Virus record (IMG/VR): IMGVR_UViG_3300018469_000002
Coordinates: 1-44,896 of that record
Origin: a virus
Length of the DNA: 44,896 bases
Direction: 5' to 3' (one strand)
Shown here: piece by piece, positions 13,901-21,268 of the stretch
Layout of the letters: every line of letters starts with the position of its first letter
Position numbering within the stretch: the first letter of the stretch is position 1
The notes under the pieces: generated by a model
Told to the model about the DNA's origin: nothing
The model's database searches: none
The model's input: only the letters and a program-made list of their open reading frames with translations
Program-made: the position numbers and the translations under genes

Positions 13901-14932
13901 ATGTTAGACCTCTCGGGTATCTTACCAGAGCTGCCCGAGCAGTTCCTCCCGGCTGTACAAGGCCGGGTAATGCTGCTCGATGGGGATTTCCCCGCGTACC
14001 AATCCTCAGCTACAGTTAAAACCCTCAAGACCGCTCTGACCCGGTACCAAACTCTGGTAGAGACAGAGCGCTTCTTAACTAACTCGGAGTTAGCACGTGT
14101 TCACATTACTGAGTCAGGTTGTATCAAGTGTAATCGTGATGATTATCCAACCGTCCAGCCGTACCAAGGTAATAGACTGGATAAGCCAAAGCCTCCTCTT
14201 CTACATCCATTACGCCTTGCCATCCCAAACCACGACTGGCCTTCTCATTGGTCGGTGTTCAGTTGGCTAGACCGGGAGGCCGATGATGGTTTGATGCAAG
14301 ATGCGGTGTACTACGGTGATAAGGCCGTGATGGTATCGGGTGACAAAGACCTGAACATTACACCCGGTCCGCTCTGGCTTGCCGACGTAGGTAGAATCGA
14401 CATCATTGAGAACCGGTTCGGGTGGATTGCACAGAAGGAACTCACCAGCCAGACCAAGACGGTTGGGCACGGCACCAAGTTCTTCTGGGCGCAGATGCTC
14501 ATGGGTGACCAAGCAGATCACGTTAAAGGTATCGTGAAGCTGCATGGGAAGTCCTGTGGGGCCGTCGGTGCGTATCAGGCACTGAATGGTATTACTTCTG
14601 AGTCGGACGCCGCAGAGTTCGTTCTACGCGGCTACGTGGCAGGGCAGCAGAACCCACTAGCTGAGGCCGAATGTCTCTGGCTTCGTCGTTCGCCTGATGA
14701 TTCCGCGTACAAGTACCTGTCCGAGTTGGGCTTACCCGACAACATCCAGCAGTGGTTGGATGCACTGAACCAGTATCACATTGAGGTACTGGCCTATAAA
14801 GCAGCAATGAGAGATTATGATAATGGTGAAACGTCTGAGCCGAGCACAAGCACGCGAGTTGAAGCATCAGGGACTACCGGGCGCGACTGTCCACCGTGGA
14901 GTCACACATGCACGGCAGAGTGCTATCGATAA
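13901..14932 (+). CDS. 5'-3' exonuclease (T7 gene 6-like), 343 aa
   Basis: The enzyme removes RNA primers and degrades host DNA. The acidic metal ligands appear in order: VMLLDGDFPAYQ (D27, D29), DREADDGLM (E126, D128, D129), VSGDKDLN (D148, D150) and MGDQADHVKGI (D203, D206), the last also starting the helix-hairpin-helix segment. The C-terminal 35 residues (from about 309) overlap the next gene in another frame and are Ser/Thr/Cys-rich, unlike the rest, so the ancestral stop may have been earlier. GGACAG lies before the ATG. Confidence 0.85.
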   Translation: MLDLSGILPELPEQFLPAVQGRVMLLDGDFPAYQSSATVKTLKTALTRYQTLVETERFLTNSELARVHITESGCIKCNRDDYPTVQPYQGNRLDKPKPPLLHPLRLAIPNHDWPSHWSVFSWLDREADDGLMQDAVYYGDKAVMVSGDKDLNITPGPLWLADVGRIDIIENRFGWIAQKELTSQTKTVGHGTKFFWAQMLMGDQADHVKGIVKLHGKSCGAVGAYQALNGITSESDAAEFVLRGYVAGQQNPLAEAECLWLRRSPDDSAYKYLSELGLPDNIQQWLDALNQYHIEVLAYKAAMRDYDNGETSEPSTSTRVEASGTTGRDCPPWSHTCTAECYR

Positions 14933-15065
14933 TGTGTGGGCCGCCTACTATAACAATGACTTTGTGGCGGTGGAGGATGCGCTGTTGGTTCTACGTAGGG
15001 AATCCCCTTACCACTACCGGGAAATCAAGAATCAGTTAGCTGAGGACATTCATGACCGAGTGTAG
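14823..15065 (+). CDS. Hypothetical protein, 80 aa
   Basis: The ORF begins inside the exonuclease gene (overlap 110 bases) and continues beyond it. The start is ATG 14823 (ATG 14817 is two codons earlier in frame). The product MVKRLSRAQARELKHQGLP has a basic helical start and then ARQSAIDNVWAAYYNNDFVAVEDALLVLRRESPYHYREIK, clearly protein-like, with helices and conserved-looking aromatic residues. The family is not recognised. Its end overlaps the start of the HNH gene at 15052. Confidence 0.6.
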   Translation: MVKRLSRAQARELKHQGLPGATVHRGVTHARQSAIDNVWAAYYNNDFVAVEDALLVLRRESPYHYREIKNQLAEDIHDRV

Positions 15066-15489
15066 AGACCATGGCTGTAAGGGTTATGGCCTCGGTTATG
15101 CGACGGCGTGGGTTACGGTAGATGGCAGGCGTTATACCACTACTAAACACCGCGCCGTGTACTATCAGCATACAGGTGAACTACCGGAAGTGGTGCGGCA
15201 CATCTGTGATAACCCACGTTGTATAAACCCAGAGCACCTAGAGGGTGGTACGCAGGTTGATAACATGCGGGACTGCAAAGAACGGGGTCGGCAGGCACCG
15301 CCAAGTGGTAATGCAGGCCGGGTCGGAGAGGATAATGCCCACTGCAAGCTGACCGATGAAGACTGTTCTTGGATACGTGCCCACTATAAGAAAGGTAGTC
15401 GAGTGTTTGGACTACCTGCGTTGGCGCGTAAATTTAATACAGGCACAAGCCAACTGCATCGCATAATAAAAGGAGAGGCCCGTGCGTAA
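15052..15489 (+). CDS. HNH homing endonuclease (HNH_3 type), 145 aa
   Basis: The core VVRHICDNPRCINPEHL (about residues 47-63) is the same HNH type as in the protein at 1386, and both begin with a C.DHG.KG zinc-like segment and end in a helix-turn-helix (here LPALARKFNTGTSQLHRII). The two are therefore probable paralogues with divergent middles. It overlaps the gene before it by 14 bases and the endonuclease VII gene after it by eight, so insertion caused minimal damage. It is a free-standing homing enzyme, probably targeting a neighbouring locus. Confidence 0.85.
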   Translation: MTECRDHGCKGYGLGYATAWVTVDGRRYTTTKHRAVYYQHTGELPEVVRHICDNPRCINPEHLEGGTQVDNMRDCKERGRQAPPSGNAGRVGEDNAHCKLTDEDCSWIRAHYKKGSRVFGLPALARKFNTGTSQLHRIIKGEARA

Positions 15490-15892
15490 ACTCGTTAGAA
15501 GTCAAATACGCCCCTACGCTATGCGTTTACTACAGCAGCAAGGTGGTGTATGCCCCTTATGCAATAAATCAATTGACCTAAGCATTAAAGGCGAGCTGGT
15601 TCTTGACCACTGCCATACTACTGGGCGGGTACGGGGTGCTCTCCATAGATCATGTAACTCCGCAGAAGGCCGCACCGCTAATGCTGCCGGACGTTGGGGA
15701 GCGAAAAGCATGGATTATGCAGCAATCATACCGTGGCTGCGTAACCTCCTCGTCTACCTAGAGAAAGAGCCAACTGATGTACTGTACCCCACCTTTAAAA
15801 CACCAGACGAGCAGCGTGTGGCCCGTGCAGCGACAGAGCGACGCCGCCGAGCTGAGCGGAAGGCACGCCAAGTTGTGAGGAAATCCGCATGA
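15482..15892 (+). CDS. Endonuclease VII (Holliday-junction resolvase), 136 aa
   Basis: The zinc and active-site residues of the endonuclease VII family are present: VCPLCNK (C24, C27), VLDHCHTTGRVRGALHRSCN (D42, H43, H45, C58, N59). The enzyme cuts branched DNA before packaging and trims replication intermediates. GTG 15482 is the start, with AGGAG upstream; the frame overlaps the HNH stop. The C-terminal 40 residues are very basic (RRRRAERKARQVVRK). Position between exonuclease and phosphoesterase matches phiKMV-like order, so I treat this as the phage's own copy rather than a homing enzyme. Confidence 0.85.
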   Translation: MRKLVRSQIRPYAMRLLQQQGGVCPLCNKSIDLSIKGELVLDHCHTTGRVRGALHRSCNSAEGRTANAAGRWGAKSMDYAAIIPWLRNLLVYLEKEPTDVLYPTFKTPDEQRVARAATERRRRAERKARQVVRKSA

Positions 15893-16101
15893 CAGCACGA
15901 ATTAGGACACAATACGTATCTGATGGCGAATTCAGCGAGACCGAATTAGTGTGGCACAATCCCGGTTATGAGGTATGGCAATCTACCAATGGGTGTGGCC
16001 CTATCGAGCCGAGCGTCGAAACTGTAATACTAAACCGAGACCAAGCAATTAACTACGCCAAAGCAATTCTACGTAACGAGGGTATTCATGCGATTGATTA
16101 A
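15889..16101 (+). CDS. Hypothetical protein, 70 aa
   Basis: ATG 15889 overlaps the stop of endonuclease VII (ATGA) and the gene runs into the start of the phosphoesterase. The product MTARIRTQYVSDGEFSETEL is beta-rich at first (ELVWHNPGYEVWQS), then a helix near the end (QAINYAKAILRNEG). The family is not recognised. Tight coupling on both sides supports a real gene. Confidence 0.55.
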   Translation: MTARIRTQYVSDGEFSETELVWHNPGYEVWQSTNGCGPIEPSVETVILNRDQAINYAKAILRNEGIHAID

Positions 16102-17047
16102 GATGTTGACCAAAGACCAGCACGTACAGGTTCTGTCCCAGTATCCGAACAACGTGCAGGCCGCTGAGATTTACTCAGCCGCAATGCAACAACCTGTGAC
16201 CCGACAGAACGTAGAGTACTGGCGTCGCATCTTCCTTGATGCTGGCACCAAGGCTAAGGCGGACTTAGAGCTGGTCACCCACCGTGAGCTACGCACCCCA
16301 TCACCCGGTGATGACGTAGGCAACACCTCATGGGTGCCTGATGTATCCCGCCGCTTGATGGTCATCGGCGACCTGCACTGCCCGTACTGGCACCCGGATA
16401 CGATGGCGTTCCTGCGTCACATCAAGCATGAGTACAACCCGGATTGTTACGTACAGGTTGGTGATGAGACCGACGGCCATGCAATTAGTTTCCATGAGTC
16501 AGATCCTAACTTGGACAGTGCTGGCGTAGAGCTTGAGAAGGCGAAGGCACAGCTCAAGGAGTTCCACGATGAATTTCCGCAAATGCTGGTATGTCACTCC
16601 AATCATGGCTCGCTTGTTTATAGACGTGCTAAGTTCTCGGGGCTACCTGTGCAGTTCATCAAATCGTATCGGGAAATCCTATTCCCTACACATTCGGCGC
16701 GTGATTGGTCATGGTCATTCAACTGGAAAATCAATACTCCTGCTGGCCCAGTCTTGTTCCGTCACCAAACAGGTGGTGGGGATGCTCTCACCGCAGCGGC
16801 AGCGGAGGGCTGTAATCTTGTCGTTGGGCATGAGCACGGTAAGTTTGGCAGCTCGTACGGCGCTACATCCATGCGTCTGTTCTTCGGGGCGTACACCGGT
16901 TGCTTGATTGACAAGGATAGCTTGGCCTTTGCTTATGGCCGTGTGTTCCCACGCAAGCCTATCTTGGGTGTGTTAATGATTATTGATGGTGTTCCTGTGA
17001 ACATCCCTATGGTGCTGAACGACGATGGTCGCTGGATTGGGGCATAA
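16088..17047 (+). CDS. Calcineurin-like metallophosphoesterase, 319 aa
   Basis: The metallophosphoesterase motifs are GDLHCPYWH (D95, H97), VGDETDGHA (D126; the usual GD.vD), CHSNHGS (N172, H173, in place of GNHD) and VVGHEHGK near 250. An N-terminal segment (1-80) is helical and HTH-like (NNVQAAEIYSAAMQQPVTRQNVEYWR) and could bind DNA or sense sequence. Similar enzymes lie next to the RNA polymerase in phiKMV-like phages; the substrate is not known. GAGG is just before ATG 16088, with ATG 16103 as an alternative. Confidence 0.8.
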   Translation: MRLIKMLTKDQHVQVLSQYPNNVQAAEIYSAAMQQPVTRQNVEYWRRIFLDAGTKAKADLELVTHRELRTPSPGDDVGNTSWVPDVSRRLMVIGDLHCPYWHPDTMAFLRHIKHEYNPDCYVQVGDETDGHAISFHESDPNLDSAGVELEKAKAQLKEFHDEFPQMLVCHSNHGSLVYRRAKFSGLPVQFIKSYREILFPTHSARDWSWSFNWKINTPAGPVLFRHQTGGGDALTAAAAEGCNLVVGHEHGKFGSSYGATSMRLFFGAYTGCLIDKDSLAFAYGRVFPRKPILGVLMIIDGVPVNIPMVLNDDGRWIGA

Positions 17048-17048
17048 G

Positions 17049-17615
17049 ATGAAAGATATTATTGTATTAAATGGACCACCGGGTTGTGGTAAAGATGCTA
17101 TTGCATCCCGTATATGCACCCTATTACCAGAGGTACAACATCATGAAGTTAAGTACCGCCTAATACAGTTGGCATTGGCCATCAGTGGTTTAACCCTAGA
17201 GGGGTGGTTACAACTTAATCGGAGGGAGCTGAAAGAGATACCAGCGGCGTCCCTTGGCGGCCTAACACCGCGCCAGTTTCTAATTCGTATTAGTGAGGAA
17301 TACATAAAGCCATTATATGGTCCGCAGTATTTCGGGATGCAGGCTGCTAAGCGTGTTGCTGTATCATCTGCGCAAAACTTTATATTTTCTGATGGTGGTT
17401 TTGATGCAGAAGTGCAGTGTTTATCGAGTGTGGGTAATGTACATCTAGTACATATCCATCGGGAAGAATGCACCTTTTTGGGTGATTCAAGGAGTTATCT
17501 GAGCGCAGATGCGCCTTATTTGAGCACTTACTTACAAGTGCATCAGGTGGAGGGTAACTTGGATGTGGCGGTTGCTGCAATAGCAGCGCACATGTACGAG
17601 TGGGTATCAAAATGA
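17049..17615 (+). CDS. P-loop deoxynucleoside monophosphate kinase-like protein, 188 aa
   Basis: The Walker A motif is LNGPPGCGKDAIA (residues 7-19), and a lid-like segment HIHREECTFLGDSRSYL near 140 supplies arginines for phosphate transfer. NFIFSDGGF near 113-121 fits a Walker B or strand-beta-3 region. The fold fits dNMP kinases (T4 gp1-like) that supply dNTPs. The gene is clearly AT-richer than its neighbours and uses codons ending in T or A more freely, so it may be a late arrival. The start is ATG 17049, just after the phosphoesterase stop. GTPase or other kinases remain possible. Confidence 0.65.
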   Translation: MKDIIVLNGPPGCGKDAIASRICTLLPEVQHHEVKYRLIQLALAISGLTLEGWLQLNRRELKEIPAASLGGLTPRQFLIRISEEYIKPLYGPQYFGMQAAKRVAVSSAQNFIFSDGGFDAEVQCLSSVGNVHLVHIHREECTFLGDSRSYLSADAPYLSTYLQVHQVEGNLDVAVAAIAAHMYEWVSK

Positions 17616-17782
17616 GTTTACAGTTTGACGAGGACAAGAAAGATGACCTGCTGGAGAAAGTACTAGCGTACGTCCAGCAGGGTGACCTGAATACCGCGCG
17701 GCTTCTGCTGCGTGGTTCCAAGACTAAAGACTACGTGAGAGTACACCGGGCCGTGCTGGCCCGTACCGCTTTGTTCCTGTGA
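17612..17782 (+). CDS. Hypothetical protein, 56 aa
   Basis: The ATG overlaps the kinase stop (AATGA). The product MSLQFDEDKKDDLLEKVLAY is a small, charged, mostly helical protein with repeated Leu spacing and a basic middle (RLLLRGSKTKDYVRVHR). It ends four to seven bases before the RNA polymerase start, so it is probably translated with it. The family is not recognised. Confidence 0.55.
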   Translation: MSLQFDEDKKDDLLEKVLAYVQQGDLNTARLLLRGSKTKDYVRVHRAVLARTALFL

Positions 17783-17789
17783 GGTAGTG

Positions 17790-20234
17790 ATGACTTTAGA
17801 GCAGCGTCAATTCGATATTGAGCAAGAGTACACAACACAGGGTATCGTGGATGCCTTGGCACACTGGGAGAAAGAGCAAGCAGCAGGCCGCATGGCGGAT
17901 ACCGGCGTGGGGCGTGTACTTGCAGCGAAATTATTTACGCTGGTCAAAGGGGCAGTAGAAGCACGTCTCGCACAGAGAACCCGTGGGGTTGGCGGCAAGC
18001 ATAACCAGCTCCTGCGGGAAGTCACTGCGGAGAAGGTTGCTGTTATCGGTATACGTACGGCGTTAGGTTTGTTCGGTAAAATTCGCACAGCGAACTCACA
18101 AGCGCTGCCGGAGCTGGCGCAGGCGTTCATTAGCAAGGCGGGTGCCGATGCAGAGCTGGAGCACATGTTCTCTAAGCTGTCTATTGCGGCACCGGGGTAC
18201 ATGCGCCGTGTTGAGGAGTCCTTGCAGGATGCCAATACACGGTCTGCTAACCACCGTAAGCGCACGTTCACGGCATCAGCCCGTAACATCGGGTTGGAGA
18301 GTACAGATGTGCTCTGGGCCGCTGCTGAGCGGGATGCTGTAGGCAAGTTAATCCTCGACCTAATGATTACCGCGGGTGTTGTGGAACTACAGCGTGTGCC
18401 AAAGGGTGGTGGGCAGCACTGGATTGTGGTGCAGCCTACCGAGCTTATTGCGGACCAAATCAGCGCGCTGTCTCACACCTTGAAGGCGTTCACTAAGTTC
18501 CCCCCAATGCTGGTTAAACCACGCGAGCACACTCGGGAAACGCTGTTCAATGGGGCGTCGTACGTGCATCCGGAAATGGCTAACATGTCCGGCACTATCC
18601 GTTTGCGCACACGTCGTGCAGACCACCGACGGTACATCCGAGACAACATCTCAGACCTGACTCTGCGTGCAGCAAACAAGGCTGCACAGGTTGGTTACAC
18701 AGTGGATACCGACTTGGTATCGCTACTGCGTGATTTGTTCGCTATCCCTCGTAAGGATGCGGTGGTTGGCATCCCTTCCATGACACCTATTAAAGCTCCA
18801 GACTACCCATTGCCGCAGGGCTGGGACAGGGAAGATACAGCGCTGGAAGAACAGCACAACATGTGGAAAGCTGTGGCCCGTCAGGCGTACCATGATGAGC
18901 GTGAACGTAAGGCGCATGTGATAGCTTTCAGCCAGACAATCAAGTACATGCGCGAGTACAGTGGCGATACTCTGTACTTCCCGACGTACTTCGACTGGCG
19001 TGGTCGTTTGTACTTCCGCTCGCGTATTAACCCGCAGAGTTCTGACTGTGTGAAGGCGGCACTACGATTCGCCCAGAAGAAGAAGCTTGGTAAGCGTGGT
19101 TTGTTCTGGTTGAAGGTGCATGTAGCAACTACGTACGGTTTCGACAAGAAACTGAACACACTCCGCGCCGCTTGGACAGATGAGCACATTCAGCACCTGA
19201 GAGACGCTGTAGAGAACCACATTGACTCCGAGTTCTTCCAAGATGCTGACTCACCTTGGTGCTTCTACGTGGCCGCTAAAGACCTCCTAGCCGCTCTGGA
19301 TAGTGGTAACCCAGAGGAGTACGAATCGAATGTACCAGTAGCTATGGATGCAACCTGCTCCGGTATGCAGCACTTGAGTGCAGCCCTGCGTGATACAGTC
19401 GGTGGTATGTTCACGAACTTGTTGCCCAACAATGGCGATGAGAAGGAGGACATCTACGCTGGTGTGGCCGCAATCGCTGTCAGTCGCATCCAGAAGGACA
19501 GGGAGAACTTGGTACAGGCACAGTACTGGGTGCATCATGGTGTGCCTCGTAGCATGGCTAAGCGCCCTGTTATGACGTACGTTTATGGTGGGACATTGCA
19601 GAGCTGTACTGAGTACGTGTATTTGGATATGGTTAAGCGTGAGCTGCCGGATGAGGAGCTGTTCAGCCCATTTAAACTAGCAGCGTACTTGTCCAGAAAT
19701 CTGCGCAGTGGTATTGAGCAGGCGGTACCAGCGGTTGCAGAGGCAATGCGGTACTTACGTGAACTTGCCGGTAAGATGCCAGCAAATGAAGCGATTAAGC
19801 ATATATCTCCAGCCGGGTTCCCTATGGTGCAGCATTACGCACAAGAGGAGGTTGTGCGGGTACACTTAGGTGGTACCGGTATCAAGTTCAACATGACGCG
19901 TTTCAACGATGCGTTGTTGAACCGGGCGAAGTGTGTCAACGGTATCTCACCGAACTTCACTCACGGACTGGATTCCTCTCACTTGGTGTTTGTAATTGAT
20001 ACGTTTGAAAAGGATTTGATTCCTGTCCACGACTCATTCGCAACACACGCTTGTGATGTGGATGAAATGCATGCAGTGCTTCGGCAGACGTTCGTTAGCA
20101 TGTACCTGGATCACGACCCGATTGAGGCGCTTACTCGCTCAGTTGAGCTGGCTTCGGGAGAGGAAATTCAGCGTCCTTTAAAGGGTACCTTGGATGTAAC
20201 CAAAGTACTTGATTCTGAATTCTTTATGTGTTAA
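17790..20234 (+). CDS. Single-subunit DNA-directed RNA polymerase (T7-like), 814 aa
   Basis: This enzyme transcribes the phage middle and late genes. Motifs correspond to those of T7 gp1: FDWRGRLYF (D402, the DxxGR motif), VAMDATCSGMQHLSAALRD (D520, motif A), RSMAKRPVMTYVYGG (K591, motif B) and IPVHDSFATH (D748, motif C). The length is slightly below T7 (883). GAGG lies just upstream of GTG 17787/ATG 17790; I prefer the ATG. Its location directly before the structural genes, not in the early region, is the defining phiKMV-like trait. The sites at 9117, 20232 and 42607 are candidate promoters for it. Confidence 0.93.
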   Translation: MTLEQRQFDIEQEYTTQGIVDALAHWEKEQAAGRMADTGVGRVLAAKLFTLVKGAVEARLAQRTRGVGGKHNQLLREVTAEKVAVIGIRTALGLFGKIRTANSQALPELAQAFISKAGADAELEHMFSKLSIAAPGYMRRVEESLQDANTRSANHRKRTFTASARNIGLESTDVLWAAAERDAVGKLILDLMITAGVVELQRVPKGGGQHWIVVQPTELIADQISALSHTLKAFTKFPPMLVKPREHTRETLFNGASYVHPEMANMSGTIRLRTRRADHRRYIRDNISDLTLRAANKAAQVGYTVDTDLVSLLRDLFAIPRKDAVVGIPSMTPIKAPDYPLPQGWDREDTALEEQHNMWKAVARQAYHDERERKAHVIAFSQTIKYMREYSGDTLYFPTYFDWRGRLYFRSRINPQSSDCVKAALRFAQKKKLGKRGLFWLKVHVATTYGFDKKLNTLRAAWTDEHIQHLRDAVENHIDSEFFQDADSPWCFYVAAKDLLAALDSGNPEEYESNVPVAMDATCSGMQHLSAALRDTVGGMFTNLLPNNGDEKEDIYAGVAAIAVSRIQKDRENLVQAQYWVHHGVPRSMAKRPVMTYVYGGTLQSCTEYVYLDMVKRELPDEELFSPFKLAAYLSRNLRSGIEQAVPAVAEAMRYLRELAGKMPANEAIKHISPAGFPMVQHYAQEEVVRVHLGGTGIKFNMTRFNDALLNRAKCVNGISPNFTHGLDSSHLVFVIDTFEKDLIPVHDSFATHACDVDEMHAVLRQTFVSMYLDHDPIEALTRSVELASGEEIQRPLKGTLDVTKVLDSEFFMC

Positions 20235-20258
20235 GGTGTCCACTCTAAGGGGAGATGG
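20232..20258 (+). promoter_or_regulatory. Candidate phage RNA polymerase promoter 2 (late)
   Basis: The site TAAGGTGTCCACTCTAAGGG runs on into GGAGATGG and overlaps the end of the RNA polymerase gene. It is the closest of the three copies to a T7-class promoter (CACTCTAAGGGGAGA versus CACTATAGGGAGA). It is followed by about 100 bases of leader containing a possible hairpin (GGGAAG with CTTCCC) before the first late gene, so it is well placed to start late transcription. Confidence 0.7.
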
Positions 20259-20356
20259 GAAGTGACTGTACTTTGATGCGGCTTCCCTCTTCCAAGTGTG
20301 ATGTATCTATTGAGATGAAGGGCGAACGAACCAGCGCAGGTTCAAGAGGTATTACA

Positions 20357-20557
20357 ATGAGTAATGATGTAAGATTCACTATAGAACAGGTAATGTACTT
20401 AGAAAGAATGTTCCCTGAGATAACTATGAGTGGTTCGGGGTATGGTGAACTACAGTACAATGCAGGTCAACGCAACGTACTGAACCATATCAGAGGTAAG
20501 GCTAAAGCGAGGTTGCAGTATGTCCAAGTACAAGGTGACGTACTTCCCCGACGGTGA
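20357..20557 (+). CDS. Hypothetical protein, first late gene, 66 aa
   Basis: I place the start at ATG 20357, with AGAGG upstream, because the preceding 100 bases look like an untranslated leader. The product MSNDVRFTIEQVMYLERMFP has a helical N-terminus and a basic second half (NVLNHIRGKAKARLQ). Its end overlaps the next gene by 38 bases. The family is not recognised. The frame is also open back to 20255, but that part has no ribosome site. Confidence 0.5.
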   Translation: MSNDVRFTIEQVMYLERMFPEITMSGSGYGELQYNAGQRNVLNHIRGKAKARLQYVQVQGDVLPRR

Positions 20558-20924
20558 TTTAGATTCACTGTTACATGGGGCCAGCATCGTGTATGACCAC
20601 CGACCGGATTACCACTGTGGTTTTACTAAACGAGAATTCCTAGAGACTGTCCATGATGACATGGCTGGTCTACCCCTAATCGCCTGTTTCCAGAAGGATA
20701 CATTCTGTGGGGCTATAACGTTCTCTCCTCCCCGGAGGGACGTACACCACCGTGGTACTGGCCGTAGTGTTATAACTATGGCTACTCTACCCGGTTCGGC
20801 AGGGGCTTTTCGTGAGTTGTTAAAGGCTCTCGATGAGCTAGTACGTTCTGAGGGCGGCACTTGGGTTAGCTTACCCAAACGGCTGTCACCCAGAGAGGTC
20901 AGAATAATCTACAGGAGTATTTAA
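20520..20924 (+). CDS. Hypothetical protein, possibly GNAT-like, 134 aa
   Basis: The product has an alternating strand-helix pattern. FQKDTFCGAITFSPPRRDVHHRGTGR resembles the beta-4/pyrophosphate-loop area of a GNAT acetyltransferase (R/Q-x-x-G-x-G/A), followed by a helix, GAFRELLKALDELVRSEG, and a last strand. This is only a fold-level impression; the motif is imperfect. Genes at this location in phiKMV-like phages are mostly unassigned. GAGG lies before the ATG. Confidence 0.5.
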   Translation: MSKYKVTYFPDGDLDSLLHGASIVYDHRPDYHCGFTKREFLETVHDDMAGLPLIACFQKDTFCGAITFSPPRRDVHHRGTGRSVITMATLPGSAGAFRELLKALDELVRSEGGTWVSLPKRLSPREVRIIYRSI

Positions 20925-20925
20925 T

Positions 20926-21267
20926 ATGAGTGGTGGCGGTGGAATCGTAAACAAGGTTTTAAAGAAGGCAGTGGGTGTAGAGAAAATCTTCGGCACCAAT
21001 AAGCTGACCGGTGGTATCCTCGACAAATACGCAGGTACCGATATTATGGGCAACAAGGCAGCAGCGGAACGTCAGGCCAGAGAACAGGCCGATGCAAACC
21101 AGCGCTCGTTGAACCAACAGAACAACGCAAACATCTTGGACGTGAATGCCCAAGCCGAGAACGTAGTACAGACAGATGCAGGCGGCTCAGCCGCTGCACT
21201 GGACGCTACCGGTTCTCAAGTCAAGAAGAAACGTGCAGGCAGCATCTCCACGTCTCTGGGGTTCTAA
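20926..21267 (+). CDS. Putative virion/tail assembly protein upstream of portal (T7 gp7.3-like), 113 aa
   Basis: The protein has a glycine-rich start (MSGGGGIVNKVLKKAVG), a central charged helical region with many Gln/Asn/Ala (about 43-80, AAAERQAREQADANQRSLNQ) and a basic-Gly end, KKKRAGSISTSLGF. Small proteins of this style directly upstream of the portal occur in T7-like phages as tail assembly or virion proteins (gp7.3 class). The assignment rests on location and composition only. Confidence 0.5.
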   Translation: MSGGGGIVNKVLKKAVGVEKIFGTNKLTGGILDKYAGTDIMGNKAAAERQAREQADANQRSLNQQNNANILDVNAQAENVVQTDAGGSAAALDATGSQVKKKRAGSISTSLGF

Positions 21268-21268
21268 T

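Noticed and set aside
20255-20356. N-terminal extension of the first late ORF
   Set aside because: It lacks a ribosome site and covers the promoter leader; ATG 20357 has AGAGG upstream.
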